Assembly: GCF_021390195.1 (NCBI RefSeq)
Contig: NZ_CP090003.1
Location: 1,910,001-1,974,000, forward strand
Origin: Flagellimonas sp. CMM7
GTDB taxonomy: Bacteria; Bacteroidota; Bacteroidia; Flavobacteriales; Flavobacteriaceae
Reading direction: 5' to 3'
Length of the DNA stretch: 64,000 bases
Positions 1-13,200 of this stretch are shown one piece after another. Below the pieces are notes generated by a model that worked only from the letters and a program-made list of their open reading frames with translations, had not been told where the DNA came from and ran no database searches. The stretch's first letter is position 1. Each line of letters begins with the position of its first letter. A program made the position numbers and the translations under genes.

Positions 1-2
1 GC

Positions 3-2206
3 ATTTTTGTGATTGCATTCGCAATTATGCTGCTTGGCACCCACTTCTTAGGGGCCCAAGTACTAGATAAACCAACAACGATTTGGACAGCTGCATGTGC
101 TTCGGATAGTTTTAACGAATACGATGTAAGCTTTAGATGGAGTCCTCCTTTGGTTGACTCGAGCAATGAATTTATCCTTGAACTATCAGACCGAAACGGA
201 AACTTTGGAAGCCCGATAGAACTTTCTAGGGTCGGGGACAAAAACATGGATTTCAACTTTGATTTTACTTTTGCGGTCCCTACAGATGTAAGTGGTGAAA
301 GCTATAAACTGCGTGTTCGTAGTACAAGTCCTGCAAAAACAAGTCCCGCAACAGATGCATATCCAATGCACTATGTTGAATTCAATTCTCCTTTGCTTAT
401 TAGCGAAGACGGAAGTGGGTCCATTCCTTCTGGAGGTTTAATCCAATCTTGCGGGGAGGGTCTATTACCCTTTCACCACACAATATTCCAAATGCCAGTA
501 ACTACAGATACAATTGGTATAGAAGTAGTACACTACTACCAGAAAAGACCGAAAACCTTACAGTTTCCACTCCAGGTATGTATTATGTGGAGTTAGATTA
601 CGGATCTGTGTGTTCTGGTTCTGCAAACACCCTTTCCAATACAATTACACTTTCTACCGGTAGCAGTGTTGGAATCGCTATAAATGGCTCAGATGATATT
701 GGACTTTGTCCCGGAGACACGCATGCCCTTCAAGCAAATATAACAGGCATGGGCCTTACCTACACATGGTACAAAGATGGAGCTGTAGTTTCTGGTCCTA
801 CTTTAGAAGCGGACACATATAATATAAATACATCACTATCTGGTTATGATGGAAGTTATGAGGTTGAAGTTGTAGGAGCGGCGGCTTGTTTAGAACGTTC
901 GTCAGCTGTAACAATAAGAAATCTTGGTGATTTTAATGTGACAAGACAAAATGATGGTGATATTGTTTTATTGCCTGCACAGACCAAAACACTTTCTGTA
1001 ACTACGACCGCAACAACACCGTCATATCAATGGTTTAAAGATGGAGCACCTGTTTCCGGTGCCACCAATAGCTCCTTAGATATTACCGAAATAGGAGTAT
1101 ACTTTGCAAGAGTCACTGAAAACGGAGGTGGGTGTTCTGCTTCCCCACTTGATTCTGAAACCACAACCGTAGTTTCTCCAAGTTCTTTTGAGTTTGTAAT
1201 TGACTACGTTGGTTCATATATCTCATGTCAAAGTGCCGATGCAACAATTAGCCTTTCCACCATAAATGCTGTTAGTGATTCTGGTTCAAAAACAGATGTT
1301 ACATCAGATATACAATCATCCTTTACCTATCAATGGGCACATGATGGAAGTGATGTTGCCGGTGAAACTTCAAAAACCATCACAGTTCTAGATTTTGAGG
1401 AAAATGGTGCTTATACATTAAACGGTGTCTTGGGTGGCTTTAATGCTACTTCCAATGCTTTGGATGTGACTTTACCCACCAACCAAGTTTTAGAAATTAC
1501 TACAAACGGTACCGTTCTATGCGATGGTTCTGACCCAATTGTCTTTAATAGCTCTGAAAGCTTAACTGACGATACTTTTGAATGGTTGAGAGATGGAACT
1601 ATTATAGATACCACCTCTGAAGAAATTACAGCAACGGAAGTAGGTGTTTATCAATTGATTATAAGGACTCATGATTGTCCGGTGATTTCCAATGAAGTGA
1701 CCATAAGGGCATTTGATGAATCATTACTTGCGCTTGACAAAGAACAAGACTTAATCGTCATTGAAGGTGAAACAGAAACCTTAACTGCTAGCGGCGCTGA
1801 ATCTTACCAATGGTTTGATACTAATAATACACTTTTAGGCACAAATGATTTCTTCAATTTTGAGCAAGAGGGTGAGTACTTATTGGTAGCAAGTTTTGGT
1901 AACTGCACCACCAGTAGAGTTATAAATGTAACCTATAGAGATACTTTTTCCATACCTAATGTAATTACGGCCAACGGAGATGGTATAAATGATATGTGGG
2001 TATTGCCAAACACGTACTCAAGAAACGATGATGTTGTTGTTACCATATTTGACGAAAGAGGTAGACAAGTTTTTAGTCAATCCAATTATGAAAACAATTG
2101 GCCACAATCCACTACTTCGTTTAATAAGTCTAATATGATTTTTTACTATAAAGTAACAAAAGAAGGACAAAGTCTAAAACAAGGAACTATAACTGTTATC
2201 AGATAA
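3..2206 (+). CDS. sprC: SprC-like secreted Ig-like protein with T9SS type B C-terminal domain (5' cut by window edge, frameshifted)
   Basis: Two overlapping frames read as one protein. The first frame (3-596) gives the end of a signal peptide (GTHFLGAQ) and an N-terminal domain. The second frame (open from about 449) gives repeated Ig-like units with a W-x-x-D/N-G core (YTWYKDG, YQWFKDG, FEWLRDG, YQWFD). It ends in a gliding-motility C-terminal domain (FSIPNVITANGDGINDMW at about 1940-2000), the type B sorting signal for T9SS export. The sense reading switches at 453-456, where TGC-GGG-GGA-GGG would fit if the run GGGG had one more G. Its place, first before a PorP-like gene and sprB, matches F. 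johnsoniae sprC. Whether the shift is a sequencing error, a true null or programmed cannot be told here. No start codon is inside the window: the GTG at 9 lies within the signal peptide. Confidence 0.7.
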
Positions 2207-2213
2207 AAACAGA

Positions 2214-4280
2214 ATGCACTCGAACAAACCCCAGCTATTACTAATCTTCATCCTAATGCTTGCTTTTTCTGGATTACGCGCCCAGGAAGACAACCCGTTT
2301 GTAGCATATGATGTTCCTTCTCAAAACTTATTGAAATTCAATAGGTTCTTAATAAACCCTACATTTTCAACGGTACGGGAAGATAAATCATATGTCAATT
2401 TATTTCACAGAAACCAATCGGTATCTTTTGATGATAACAATCAGGTTTACTTTTTAAGTTATAGCGGTAGAATAGGAGATCGCAGCGGGGTTGGGTTAAG
2501 TCTTTTTACGAACCGAGAAGGACTGTTCAACAATTTTGGAGTGCATGCAAACTATGCTTATGGAATTAAGTTAAGCCAAAAAAGTAATTTCACTTTTGGA
2601 GCCAACTTCTCATACTATCAAAGTGCCTTTAATCAAGATCGAGCCAATGCATTAGACAATGATCCTTTTTTAAACAGTCTGGAAAGTAGTTCGTTAATTA
2701 CGTTTCAACCTGGTTTCAATATCTCCTATGGCAATTTTGACTTTGGTGGTTTTGCTGAAAACCTTTTCGATTACAACCTTAAAAGCAGCGAGTCCGTAAC
2801 GGAGTTCAATGAAAAAACTTATTCTGGACACCTACAATATACCCATCAGTTTAAAAATGCTGCCGGTATTCTGGAACAGGGTAGGTTAATGCCTTTGGCA
2901 CGTGTTCGCAAAACTGGTGACCAAAATCTTGTTTTAGGCGGAAATCTTATTATGGACCTCCCTAAATTAGGGTGGGTGCAAGCAGGATATGATGACTTTT
3001 ATGGCGCCTCGGCCGGATTAGGTTTCAACCTAAATAAAAACCTGTCCATAGGGTATACCGTTGAAAAAGGGCTCTCCAATAATTTCGAAAATTTTGGGGT
3101 GAGCCATGAGATTTCCCTTGCTTATTCCATCACTCCAAATTTGACCGAAGACCGAGTAATGCTTGAGAAGGAAAATGAAGATTTGGTAGATGCCGAAACA
3201 GTTCCTGAAGAAGATTTAACGCTTTCCGAAAAAGACCTTAAGATTGCCGATTTAGAATCAAAATTGGCAGAAAACGATATCATCCTTGATGAACTATTGC
3301 TTCGTCAAGATTCTATCGAAACCGCAAGACAGAGCGATTTGGAACGCCGGTTTGAAACTGTTATGAAAATGGTGCGCCGAGAAACAAAAGGTCAAATGCC
3401 AGAACTGGAAGAAAGAGCCAAGGAGGTCTATTTTGCCAATATGGACAGTGTAGACATCCTATCAAAACATAAAACACGCCCTATAACAAACCAAGGACTA
3501 TCCAATACCACTGCCGCTAAAAAAGTTATCAATCTTAAAGATTCCAAAAACTCAAGGATAGCAGAAAAAACATCGGTAAAAAGAGATAGAACAAATCGTT
3601 CTTCCAAAAAAACCATTGGACGTTTTAGAGCCTTCAACATTCCAAATGTAGAAAGCGGTCATTATTTAATTGCCAATGTTTTTAAGGATACAAGAAATGT
3701 AGATGCTTTCATTGAAAAACTTGAAGCACAAGGTATAGATGCCGGTTACTTTGAAAATCCAAAAAACGGACTCAACTACGTATACCTAAAGGGCTATAAA
3801 GATAAAAAAGAAGCTGTTGAGGCTTACCATAACCAATTTAATGGCGCATACCAAGGTGATGCTTGGGTAATGAATGTTGAGGGAGTTGGTTCTTACAACA
3901 ATTTTGTGGCGGTTGAAAAAAACAACAAATCAAAATATGGGGATAATGCATTGCATAAAAACATTGCCAATTCCAAGAAAAAGGGCAATGCCTCCCAAGT
4001 CTCCTACAAAACTTATAAAATTAATGGCCTAGGTTCTGGCTTTTACATTATTGCAAATGTTTTTGAAAAACCTTCAAATGCAAATCGATTTGTAAAAGAA
4101 CTGAATGCCAAAGGATTAAATGCGAGCTATTTTATAAATCCAGAAAATAATTTTAGGTACGTGTACCTTAAAAAACACGAGACCTGGAACAATGCTCTCA
4201 CCTCATACTATTCCAAACTAAATGCTTCGTATGATGACAAAATGTGGATCATGCGAGTAAAACCAAACTCCAATAGTTAA
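2214..4280 (+). CDS. sprD: SprD-like protein: PorP/SprF-type barrel with coiled coil and two SPOR-like repeats
   Basis: 688 residues. A signal peptide (about 1-23, ending LRAQ) precedes a PorP/SprF-like outer-membrane region (about 25-305, including FNRFLINPTFSTV and YSGRIGDRSGVGLSLFTNREG). Next comes an acidic, probably coiled-coil stretch (about 310-400), a basic linker, and two tandem repeats of about 80 residues (about 475-560 and 600-685). Each repeat has the pattern G-HYLIANVF, A-FI-KL-AQGIDAGYF-NP and Y-YVYLK, which resembles SPOR peptidoglycan-binding domains. The gene starts 8 bases after the upstream stop and ends 2 bases before sprB, so translation is probably coupled. Its position matches sprD of the F. 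johnsoniae sprCDBF operon, where it supports gliding. The SPOR reading rests on pattern only. The sprD name rests mainly on gene order. Confidence 0.7.
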   Translation: MHSNKPQLLLIFILMLAFSGLRAQEDNPFVAYDVPSQNLLKFNRFLINPTFSTVREDKSYVNLFHRNQSVSFDDNNQVYFLSYSGRIGDRSGVGLSLFTNREGLFNNFGVHANYAYGIKLSQKSNFTFGANFSYYQSAFNQDRANALDNDPFLNSLESSSLITFQPGFNISYGNFDFGGFAENLFDYNLKSSESVTEFNEKTYSGHLQYTHQFKNAAGILEQGRLMPLARVRKTGDQNLVLGGNLIMDLPKLGWVQAGYDDFYGASAGLGFNLNKNLSIGYTVEKGLSNNFENFGVSHEISLAYSITPNLTEDRVMLEKENEDLVDAETVPEEDLTLSEKDLKIADLESKLAENDIILDELLLRQDSIETARQSDLERRFETVMKMVRRETKGQMPELEERAKEVYFANMDSVDILSKHKTRPITNQGLSNTTAAKKVINLKDSKNSRIAEKTSVKRDRTNRSSKKTIGRFRAFNIPNVESGHYLIANVFKDTRNVDAFIEKLEAQGIDAGYFENPKNGLNYVYLKGYKDKKEAVEAYHNQFNGAYQGDAWVMNVEGVGSYNNFVAVEKNNKSKYGDNALHKNIANSKKKGNASQVSYKTYKINGLGSGFYIIANVFEKPSNANRFVKELNAKGLNASYFINPENNFRYVYLKKHETWNNALTSYYSKLNASYDDKMWIMRVKPNSNS

Positions 4281-4281
4281 A

Positions 4282-7200
4282 ATGACCAATCACTTTCTTA
4301 AAACGGTTCTATGCCTCATCGGCATATGGTTTATAGGCTTTAAAGGTCAAGGTCAAGAAGTACCCTTTACTCCCAGACTTAATGATGGTGGAAACACCTA
4401 TCTAAACATTAAGGGGGATTACACCTTCTTATCCAATAGTGTCATGAACCGTGTTCTAGCTGATGGAACAGGTGTTAACACCCCATACAACGGCAGTGGA
4501 AGTAATAACAGTCTACACATTGAATACGTGGATGTGGACTCTGACCCAACCACATATAGTTCTAGTAGTTCAACACTGTCTGTTCCAGATTGTTCGCAGA
4601 TATATTGGGCAGGTTTATACTGGGCCGGTAATTATGATGAAGAACGGAAAAATCAAGCCGGAGATTTTAACAACAATTTTACTGTAGATAACAACCACTA
4701 TGACGTTACTGCCGTAAAACTTATGGTCCCTGGCGGAAGCTATGTTGATCTCGTGGCAGACAACAATCCTGATCCCGTAGGGGAAGATGACGCCATTATT
4801 GTGGATGGATATAATACGCTGCCAAATGATCCATATGTATGCTACAAAAATGTAACCTCATTACTGCAAGCGCTTCCCGATCCAGATGGAGAATACACTG
4901 TTGCAAATGTTAGGGGTACAAGAGGGTCTACAAACCATGGTGCGGCCGGTTGGACTTTAGTTGTCATTTATGAAAATCCCACTTTAACAGGTAAATATAT
5001 ATCTGTTTTTGATGGATATGAGGGTATAACAACACAATCTGGAAATAGTACTGCAGATATAACCGTTTCAGGGTTTAATACCATTCCTGTTGGGCCAGTA
5101 AATGCTAGAGTTGGTGTAAGTACTCTTGAGGGTGAATCTTCTTTGGATGGAGATACATTTGGTATTGTTTCAAACAGCAGCTCCACTTTTACTGATATTA
5201 CCAATGCCGCAAATCCCGACGATAATTTTTTCAATTCTACCATTACTGAAGATGGGGTTAATGTAGCCTCCAGAAACATTAATAGTACCAATGCCATCGG
5301 TTTTGACTCAGATGTTTTTGATTTGAACAATTTTGGCAATAGTATCATCGATAATGGAGACACTAGTGCAACCCTTAGGCTTGGTACAAGCAGGGATTGG
5401 TTCGCCTCTTTCTTGGTAACCTTTGGGGTAGAAATTATTGAGCCCGACATTGTTCTGGAAAAAAAGGTTCAAGACATTGGAGGTGTAGATATTACAGGTC
5501 AGGGTGTTAATCTGGGTCAAGTTTTGGATTATGTGCTTTCCTTTGTCAACACTGGTAATGATGATGGTACGGCATATACCATTAGGGATGTTCTTCCAGC
5601 AAACGTTACCTTGGATGAAACTACGATAACAGTACCTACTGGAGTCACGTATACATATGATTCGAGCTCAAGGGAGGTTATATTTACTATTCCTGATAAC
5701 TTAATAGAGGAAGGAGATCCTATTTCCGAAATTCGAATGCGGGTCCAAGTGGCCCAAAACTGTTTCGACTTTGTTGATGCCTGTACGGATATCATTCAAA
5801 ACTTAGCATATTCCACATATGAAGGAGTCATAAATCCTAACCAGATTAGTGATGATCCCAGTGTATCGGATTTTGATGATTGCGGGTTTACCACACCTGG
5901 GGCAACCAACTTTTTGTTGGACGATTTAAGCGCTTGTAGTTTTACTAGACCAGCAGAATTATGTGGGGATACTATTTTATTGGATGCAGGAGACAATTTT
6001 GATTCTTATACCTGGTATTTGGACGTGGACTCGTCTGGAACCATAAATGCAGGGGACACTATTGTAATAGACCTTGCGCCTGATGGAGACCCAAGCACCA
6101 TTGTGGTAGATGAACCGGGAACATACATAGTTGATAAAGAGGTGGCCGACCCTTGTAAGGATTTTATAGAAATCATAGAGGTTTCGCGCTTTGCAGATGG
6201 GGCTGCGCTTACCAATCCAATCACCGACTTAATAAACGACACCACCAATACCGTTGAAGGAGAAATTTTAATCTGTCCAAACGATGGTAGTGAACTACCA
6301 GAAATATTTCTGTGCGGTTTAAACGATACTGAACTTGTTCAAATTAGTATTTTAAATTCGAGCAGTATTGTTTGGGAACAGTTGGATGAAGCGGCAAGTG
6401 CCGCCGCAGCGGTTGCCTGTAATGCACCAAATCCTGTGCCGGCTGCTCCACCATCAGGGTGTGCTAATACCGATCCATGTACTGTTTGGACCAACGTTGG
6501 CACTGGAAATGATTTTCTGGCATCCGATGCTGGTGAATATCGTGTAACCGTTAACTACCCAGATGGTTGTTTTAGACGATTCAATTTCAACGTTTTTAAA
6601 AATCCACTAGATCCCCAATACACTTCTAGTGATATTATCTGTGCTACAGATGGTAATATTACCATAACCAACATGCCTTTGGATTATGAGTATCGTCTTA
6701 TAGACCAAGGAACAGGAAATGTTTTGGTGGGTTATAACCCAGACCCAAGCTTTACCATTACCAATAATGGTGCATACACTGTTGAAATGAGACAGCAAGG
6801 TGTAACAGATGGTTGTGTATTTATCTTAGATAATATTGGTATTCTTGATAGAGATTTTCAGGTTGATGTTGAAACAACTGATACCAATTGTAACGGTCTG
6901 GGAGAAATAGAAATTTCCATTCTAAATGTAGAGGCACAATATTATTATGAAATATCTCAAGGAGGAACAGTTGTAGATACATTTGGTCCATCCAACGATA
7001 ACAACTATACGTTTGAAAATTTAAATGATGGCATTTATGACATAGCCATTTCTACAGATGATGGGTGTTCTTATACGGAACAAGTAACCATAAACGATCT
7101 AACTAATTTGGCGGCAACTGCTCTTACAACCAAAAATATAGACTGTACAGATGGTGTTATCACGGTTACGGGTGCGGGTGGTTTTCCAAACCCTGATTAT

Positions 7201-10200
7201 GCCTACGCAATATGGAGTTACAACGGTGTTGATTTATATCCATCTGTTGGAGATATTCCAGGCGGCGCTTATCAGATTCTAAACAATTTTACCTTCACTA
7301 ACGGTGAAGAGGGTGATTATGAATTCATAGTTGTTGATGGCAACAACTGTTCTTTTGTATCTAACAGTGTTTCCATTGCCGTTTCTGCTTCAGTGCAATA
7401 CACCACAGCCACAACTGATGAAGTTTGTTTTGGTGCGGAAGATGGAACCATTTCAATAAACATTACCAACTCGAATGGATATGATGTCCGCTTTAGACTT
7501 TTAGACGATTTAGGAAATACCATTACCAATAACAACTCTGGAAATTTTACCGGGTTAGCTCAAGGTGATTATAGGGTCCGTATAAGACAACGTCCTTCCG
7601 GAACTACTGATAACTGTTTCTTTTTTGAAGATTTTACTATCGGTGGACAAGCCTCAGGGATTAGTGGAAACGCTACAATGATTCAAGATTACACTTGTTT
7701 GCAGGATGGTATTATTGAAGCTCAGAACGTAGCTGGTGGTACCGCTCCCTATGAATATAGCATTGACGGTGTAAATTTCTTCAAGGGAGTAGGTGCTGAG
7801 ACTTTTTCCAACCTTACAAATGGAACGTTCAACATTACCATTAGAGATGCCAACAACTGTACTTTCGTAACCAACGGAATAACCTTTGACCCATTAAATC
7901 CACCTTCAGATTTAACCTTTACAGCTTCCACACCAAACTGTCCGGCGTTGACATCTGATGTTACGGCAACAGTAGTAGATGGAAATACTCCTTTCGTTTT
8001 TGAGATTGTTGCTCCGGCTCCAATAGCTGCAACTTCTACAACGGGAGGTTCTGCAGATTTTGATGGTCTTGCTCCAGGAACCTACACCTTTAGGGTGACA
8101 GATGACAAAGGATGTACTTATGATGAATCTTTTACAATAAATCCAGTTTCTCAAATCAATGTTTCTGGACAATTAATAAGCAATATTACATGTTTAGGGG
8201 ACACCGATGGTGAAGTGACGTTCACCGTTGCCGACTTCAATACAGACTACGATTACACAGTAACAGGTCCTGCCAATTTCAACGGCAGCAGCCAGACAGC
8301 AGCCACAATTCCTTTGACAGGATTAGCGGATGGAACTTATACTATTGTGGTTACAGACAATTTAACCAACTGTACGGCTACAACCGACGTTACCGTTAAC
8401 GCTCCAGCCGCAGCGCTAACTTTGAGTGCTGCAGAAACACAACCAACCTGTCCTACGGACGGGAGTGTGATTTTGACCTCAACAGGTGGTTGGGGAGGCA
8501 ACACATTTGCCTTGACAAATCCAGATGCAACTCCTTTTGGCACAAATGCCACAGGAGCATTTAATGGGTTGACTCAAACAGGAACATATAGTGCATCGGT
8601 TACAGACGTTAATGGATGTGTGGTCACAACAACTTTTGATCTTGACCCCGCTATTGCTCCAGTGCTTGCAATAGTTCCAAATGACACTTGTTATGACGAT
8701 GCCGTAGGCTTAACGCTTACAGCAAATGTGACTTCTGGTGGTGATGGAAGTTTTGAATACAGCCTTAATGGCGGTGCTTTTGGGACTGGTAATGTTTTTG
8801 CCGGATTAACACCAGGAACTTATTCTATTGATGTAAGGGATGGGAAAAATTGTACCGATAGCGCATCTATAACCATTGATCCAGAATTAAGTGTTATCGC
8901 GTCGGCGCCAAATATTACAGCCTGTGCCGCAAGCACCAATGTAAATATAACTGCAGCAGGTGGTGATAACAATTATGTCTATGCCATAGTAGCTGACGGA
9001 GTTTCTCCAACAGTGTTTTCCACAACCAATCCTGTAAGTATAACAGGGGCTGGCGATTATGATGTTTATGTAAGGGACAATGCAGGTAATCCAGGTTTTT
9101 GTGAAGTTTCATTTGACCTAAATATTGTCCAAGATGCTCCTTTGGCGCTTTCAATTGTAGATACTGGAATTCAATGTAGTGGAGAGGCACAAGCTACCAT
9201 AACCATAACTGCTAGTGGAGGGGAAGCTCCATATCAATACAGTATTAACAACGGAACAACTTATCAGCCTTCCAACACTTTTGTAAATCAACCAGCAGGA
9301 AGTTTTAACATAAGGGTTAGAGATGCCAACAATTGTGATATTACGGAAATCTATAATATCACAGAGCCATTGACCCTTTCTGCATCTGCCGCGGTAACGC
9401 AATTGGCAGAATGTAACCCAGGTCTTGGTGCTGAAGTAAGAATTACAAATGCCATTGGGGGTACTGCACCTTATGAATATAGTTTTGATGGTGGAACCAA
9501 TTACAATGCAAATCCTATTGGATTTCTTCTACCTGGAACTCATACGTTGTTTATCCAGGATGCTAATAACTGTACATTCCCAATGACGGTTACTATTGAT
9601 CCAGAACCAACTCCTCCGGGTGTAACCGCTGCAATAGATTATGAATGTGATGGTGAGGGAATCATAACTATTACTCCAGATAACGCAGGATATAGTTATA
9701 CCTATGAAATTGATGCAACGCCAAACACACCGAATACTTCCAATGTGTTCAATAACGTGTTGGTGGGCTCACATACTATTACGGTTAACTACACTAACAA
9801 TACACCTCCATCTCCAAGTGTGCTTTTACTTGAAGATTTTGGTGCTGGTGTAAACACTCCTATCTCCGAAATCGACCCCGCCTATTGCTATGAGCCTCAG
9901 GATGGAAGCGCTAGCCTTTGCGGTTTTGGAACAGATACTCACATACAGGATGGGGAATACTCTGTTACTCAACTAATCGTTAACCCTTATGGATCATGGG
10001 TTAGTCCAAACGACCATACTGGAATTGCAAATGGTAGATTCTTGGCAATTAACGTTGGCGGTGTAGCTGGTGTTGGTGGTGTGGTATACCAAAAAACATC
10101 CGTTGAAGTAATACCCAATAGAGATATTACTGTTTCTCTATGGGCCTTTAACTTACAAAGAAGTGGAACTGGTGGGGGAGATCCTTCCATTGAAATTCAA

Positions 10201-13200
10201 CTAGTAGATGGTGGTGGTGGAATAATAGCCAGCACAACTACTGGTAATGTTCCAAAAAATAACAATGCCAACGATTGGCAGAACTATTCTGTAAGCTTAA
10301 ATCCTGGCGCAAACACCAATCTAGATATTGTAATTAGAACTAATTCAGCTGTAGTCAGTGGAAATGACATCGCCATAGATGATATTCAGGCCATACAAAT
10401 ACCTGAGATTTGTGCTGGAACCCTAACCGTAGATGTAGAGGTTGAAGCTGGAAATGCTTTTGGAGCTTCAATAACTGGTTTTTCAGATATCACCTGTAAT
10501 GCTGCCAGTGATGGTACCATTACTTTTGAAGTAGAAAATTTTGATGCCGTAAATGGTTTTGAATATAGATTGGGCGGTGTTGGACCATATACAACAGCTT
10601 TTGCTAGCCCAGTTATAATTTCTGGACTCGGGCCAGCAACCCCTCATAACATTGAGGTTAGAGATGTATTGGACAATACCTGTTCAATTCCTTTGTCACA
10701 AGCATTGTCAGAACCCGTAGTTCTTGCAACAACGGCATCAATTACGGATGGAATAAGCTGTATAAATGGTGGTGCTACCATTACTGCCTCTGTTTCTGGA
10801 GGAACACCAGCATATGAGTACCAATTAGAAGATGGCGTTGGTGGCGTTATAACTGCCTACCAAAATTCAACTGTTTTCTCAGGACTTGCTGCAGGAGATT
10901 ACATCGTACGCGCTAGAGACGCAAATGGTTGTGAAGACCCAATAGATACCGCATTAACAGTGGCTCCATTTATTCCAATTACCTACACCTTTACAGCTTG
11001 TTATGGTGGAAATAATGATGGTACCATTCAAATAGATGTTACTGCAGGTAATAATGACTATGAATTCAGCTTAGATGGAGGGCCTTGGGTAACACCAACT
11101 CCAGCTACCGCAACAACACATACGTTTACAAACCTTGCATCTGGAAATTATACCATTAATGTAAGAGATGGTTTTGGATGTACAGGAACATTGGAAAATG
11201 TAACTATCCATTCAGCTCCAACTATTGATGTAGTGGATATCAGCACCTGTGCAGACGGAAGTATAACCGTAACTGCTCCAGCTGCGTTAACAAACTTGGA
11301 ATATGCTTTTGTGCCAACGACTACAAGTCCTACAGGCTTATTCTCTGCGACAAACACATTTGCTGTAACAACAGGAAATGATGGGGATTATGATGTTTAT
11401 GTTAGAGATACTTCAGCTGCAAATGCATATTGCGATTTTATCGAAACAGTAACTGTTAATCCAGCTACTCCGCTAACCGTAACCAACACGCCAACAGATC
11501 CGTTATGTCATGATGGTACAGGTTCCATTTTTGTGGATATTACCTCGGGAATAGGTCCATATACCATTCAAATTATTGATTTGGACAATGCTGGAGCTTC
11601 AGACCAAACAGATACAAATGTATTACCTAGCAGCAGAACATACTTCAACTTAATGCCTGGGGATTATACCATAAATGTAACCGATGCAACAGGTTGTACT
11701 GCTTCTGAAACACCGGTAACTGTTGCGAATCCTGATGAGTTAACTGCCACAATTGTAGGCGCTACACCAATGAATTGCACCGGTTTACCTAGTGACTTTG
11801 GGTTTGATTTTACAGCTTACCCAACCACTTTGGGCACTATTCAATTTAGTGCGGATGGCGGAACAACATGGGTTGTTAATACAACTCCTGGAACAACAGA
11901 TGAATTTAGAGGATACAATTCAGGCGATATTGTAAATCCTTCTATGAGAATTGTAGATGGATCGAATAATACGGTATGCCAAACAGATTTCCCTCCGTTT
12001 ATCATTCCATATCCATTGGATGATTTGGACATTACTATTTTACCAATTGTAGTAAACTGTAACGAATTACAGGTAACTGTAAGAGGGCAAAACGGAACAG
12101 GTCCTTACGAGTATGCTTTTTCTGATGACCCAGCCAACTTTAACCCAGCGACGGCGACATGGACGGCCCCATTAGCTCTGGGCGTAACCCATACATTTTT
12201 AGGGTTGGTGCCTGGTAGATCATATACATTCTATGTTAGAGATTTTATAGGGTGTGTTAGGGGTAGTAGTGTTAACGTCAATGATATAATTACCGTTCCT
12301 TTGGATATTACTTCAGCTATTACACCTTCTTGTGACGGTGCCAGTAATGGAAGTATCACCTACACCGTAACGGATACTCAAGCGCCATTTGGACCACAGT
12401 TTAGATGGGAAGTTTTTGATATGACCACAGGAGTTCCTGTTTCTGTGGCAAACAGTGGAGGAAATGTCGCATTTTCTTCGCCTCAAAATATTCCTGTACC
12501 TGGTTTAGACGCTGGAAACTACTTTATAGAAGTGGTTGAAGTTGATGGTGGTGGCGTTGACAGTTGTATTGGAGCCACTGAAAACGAATTGTTGGAAGAA
12601 CTAGATCCATTAACAGGAACACCTGCAGTATTGCAAGACATAAGTTGTGACACTCCGGGGTTGATTCAAGTTCAAAGCCCATTTGGTGGTGGCGGAACCT
12701 ATACGTATACCGTAACTGGTCCGGCTCCATTTGTGACAATTGTGTCTACATCTGACAATCCAATAGAGATTCCCGCTAATTCTCCTGCTGGAAACTATCA
12801 TGTAACCATTGAAGATCAGTATGGTTGCTCTACACCCTTGGGTAATGTTCCTTTAACACTTACGCCAAATCCAACTATTGATGCCATAGCAGTTGATAAT
12901 TGTACAAACCCGTCAACAGTAACCATAACGGCAACAAGTGGTGCGGCTCAAGTATTGTATTCCTTGGATAATGGTACAACATATGCCGATAATGGAGGAA
13001 TATTTAACAATGTAACCGCAGGAACATATAATGTTGCTATTTTGGACAGCAATGGTTGTTCTGCAACAAGCACAGTAACTGTTCACCCTGTTCTAGAGGT
13101 AGACATTGCCCTTACAAAACTGTTGGATTGTTCTGGAGCTCCAGATGATGCGCAAATTACTATAGAAGTCCTTGCTGGTTCTGGTGATAATCTAGGATTT

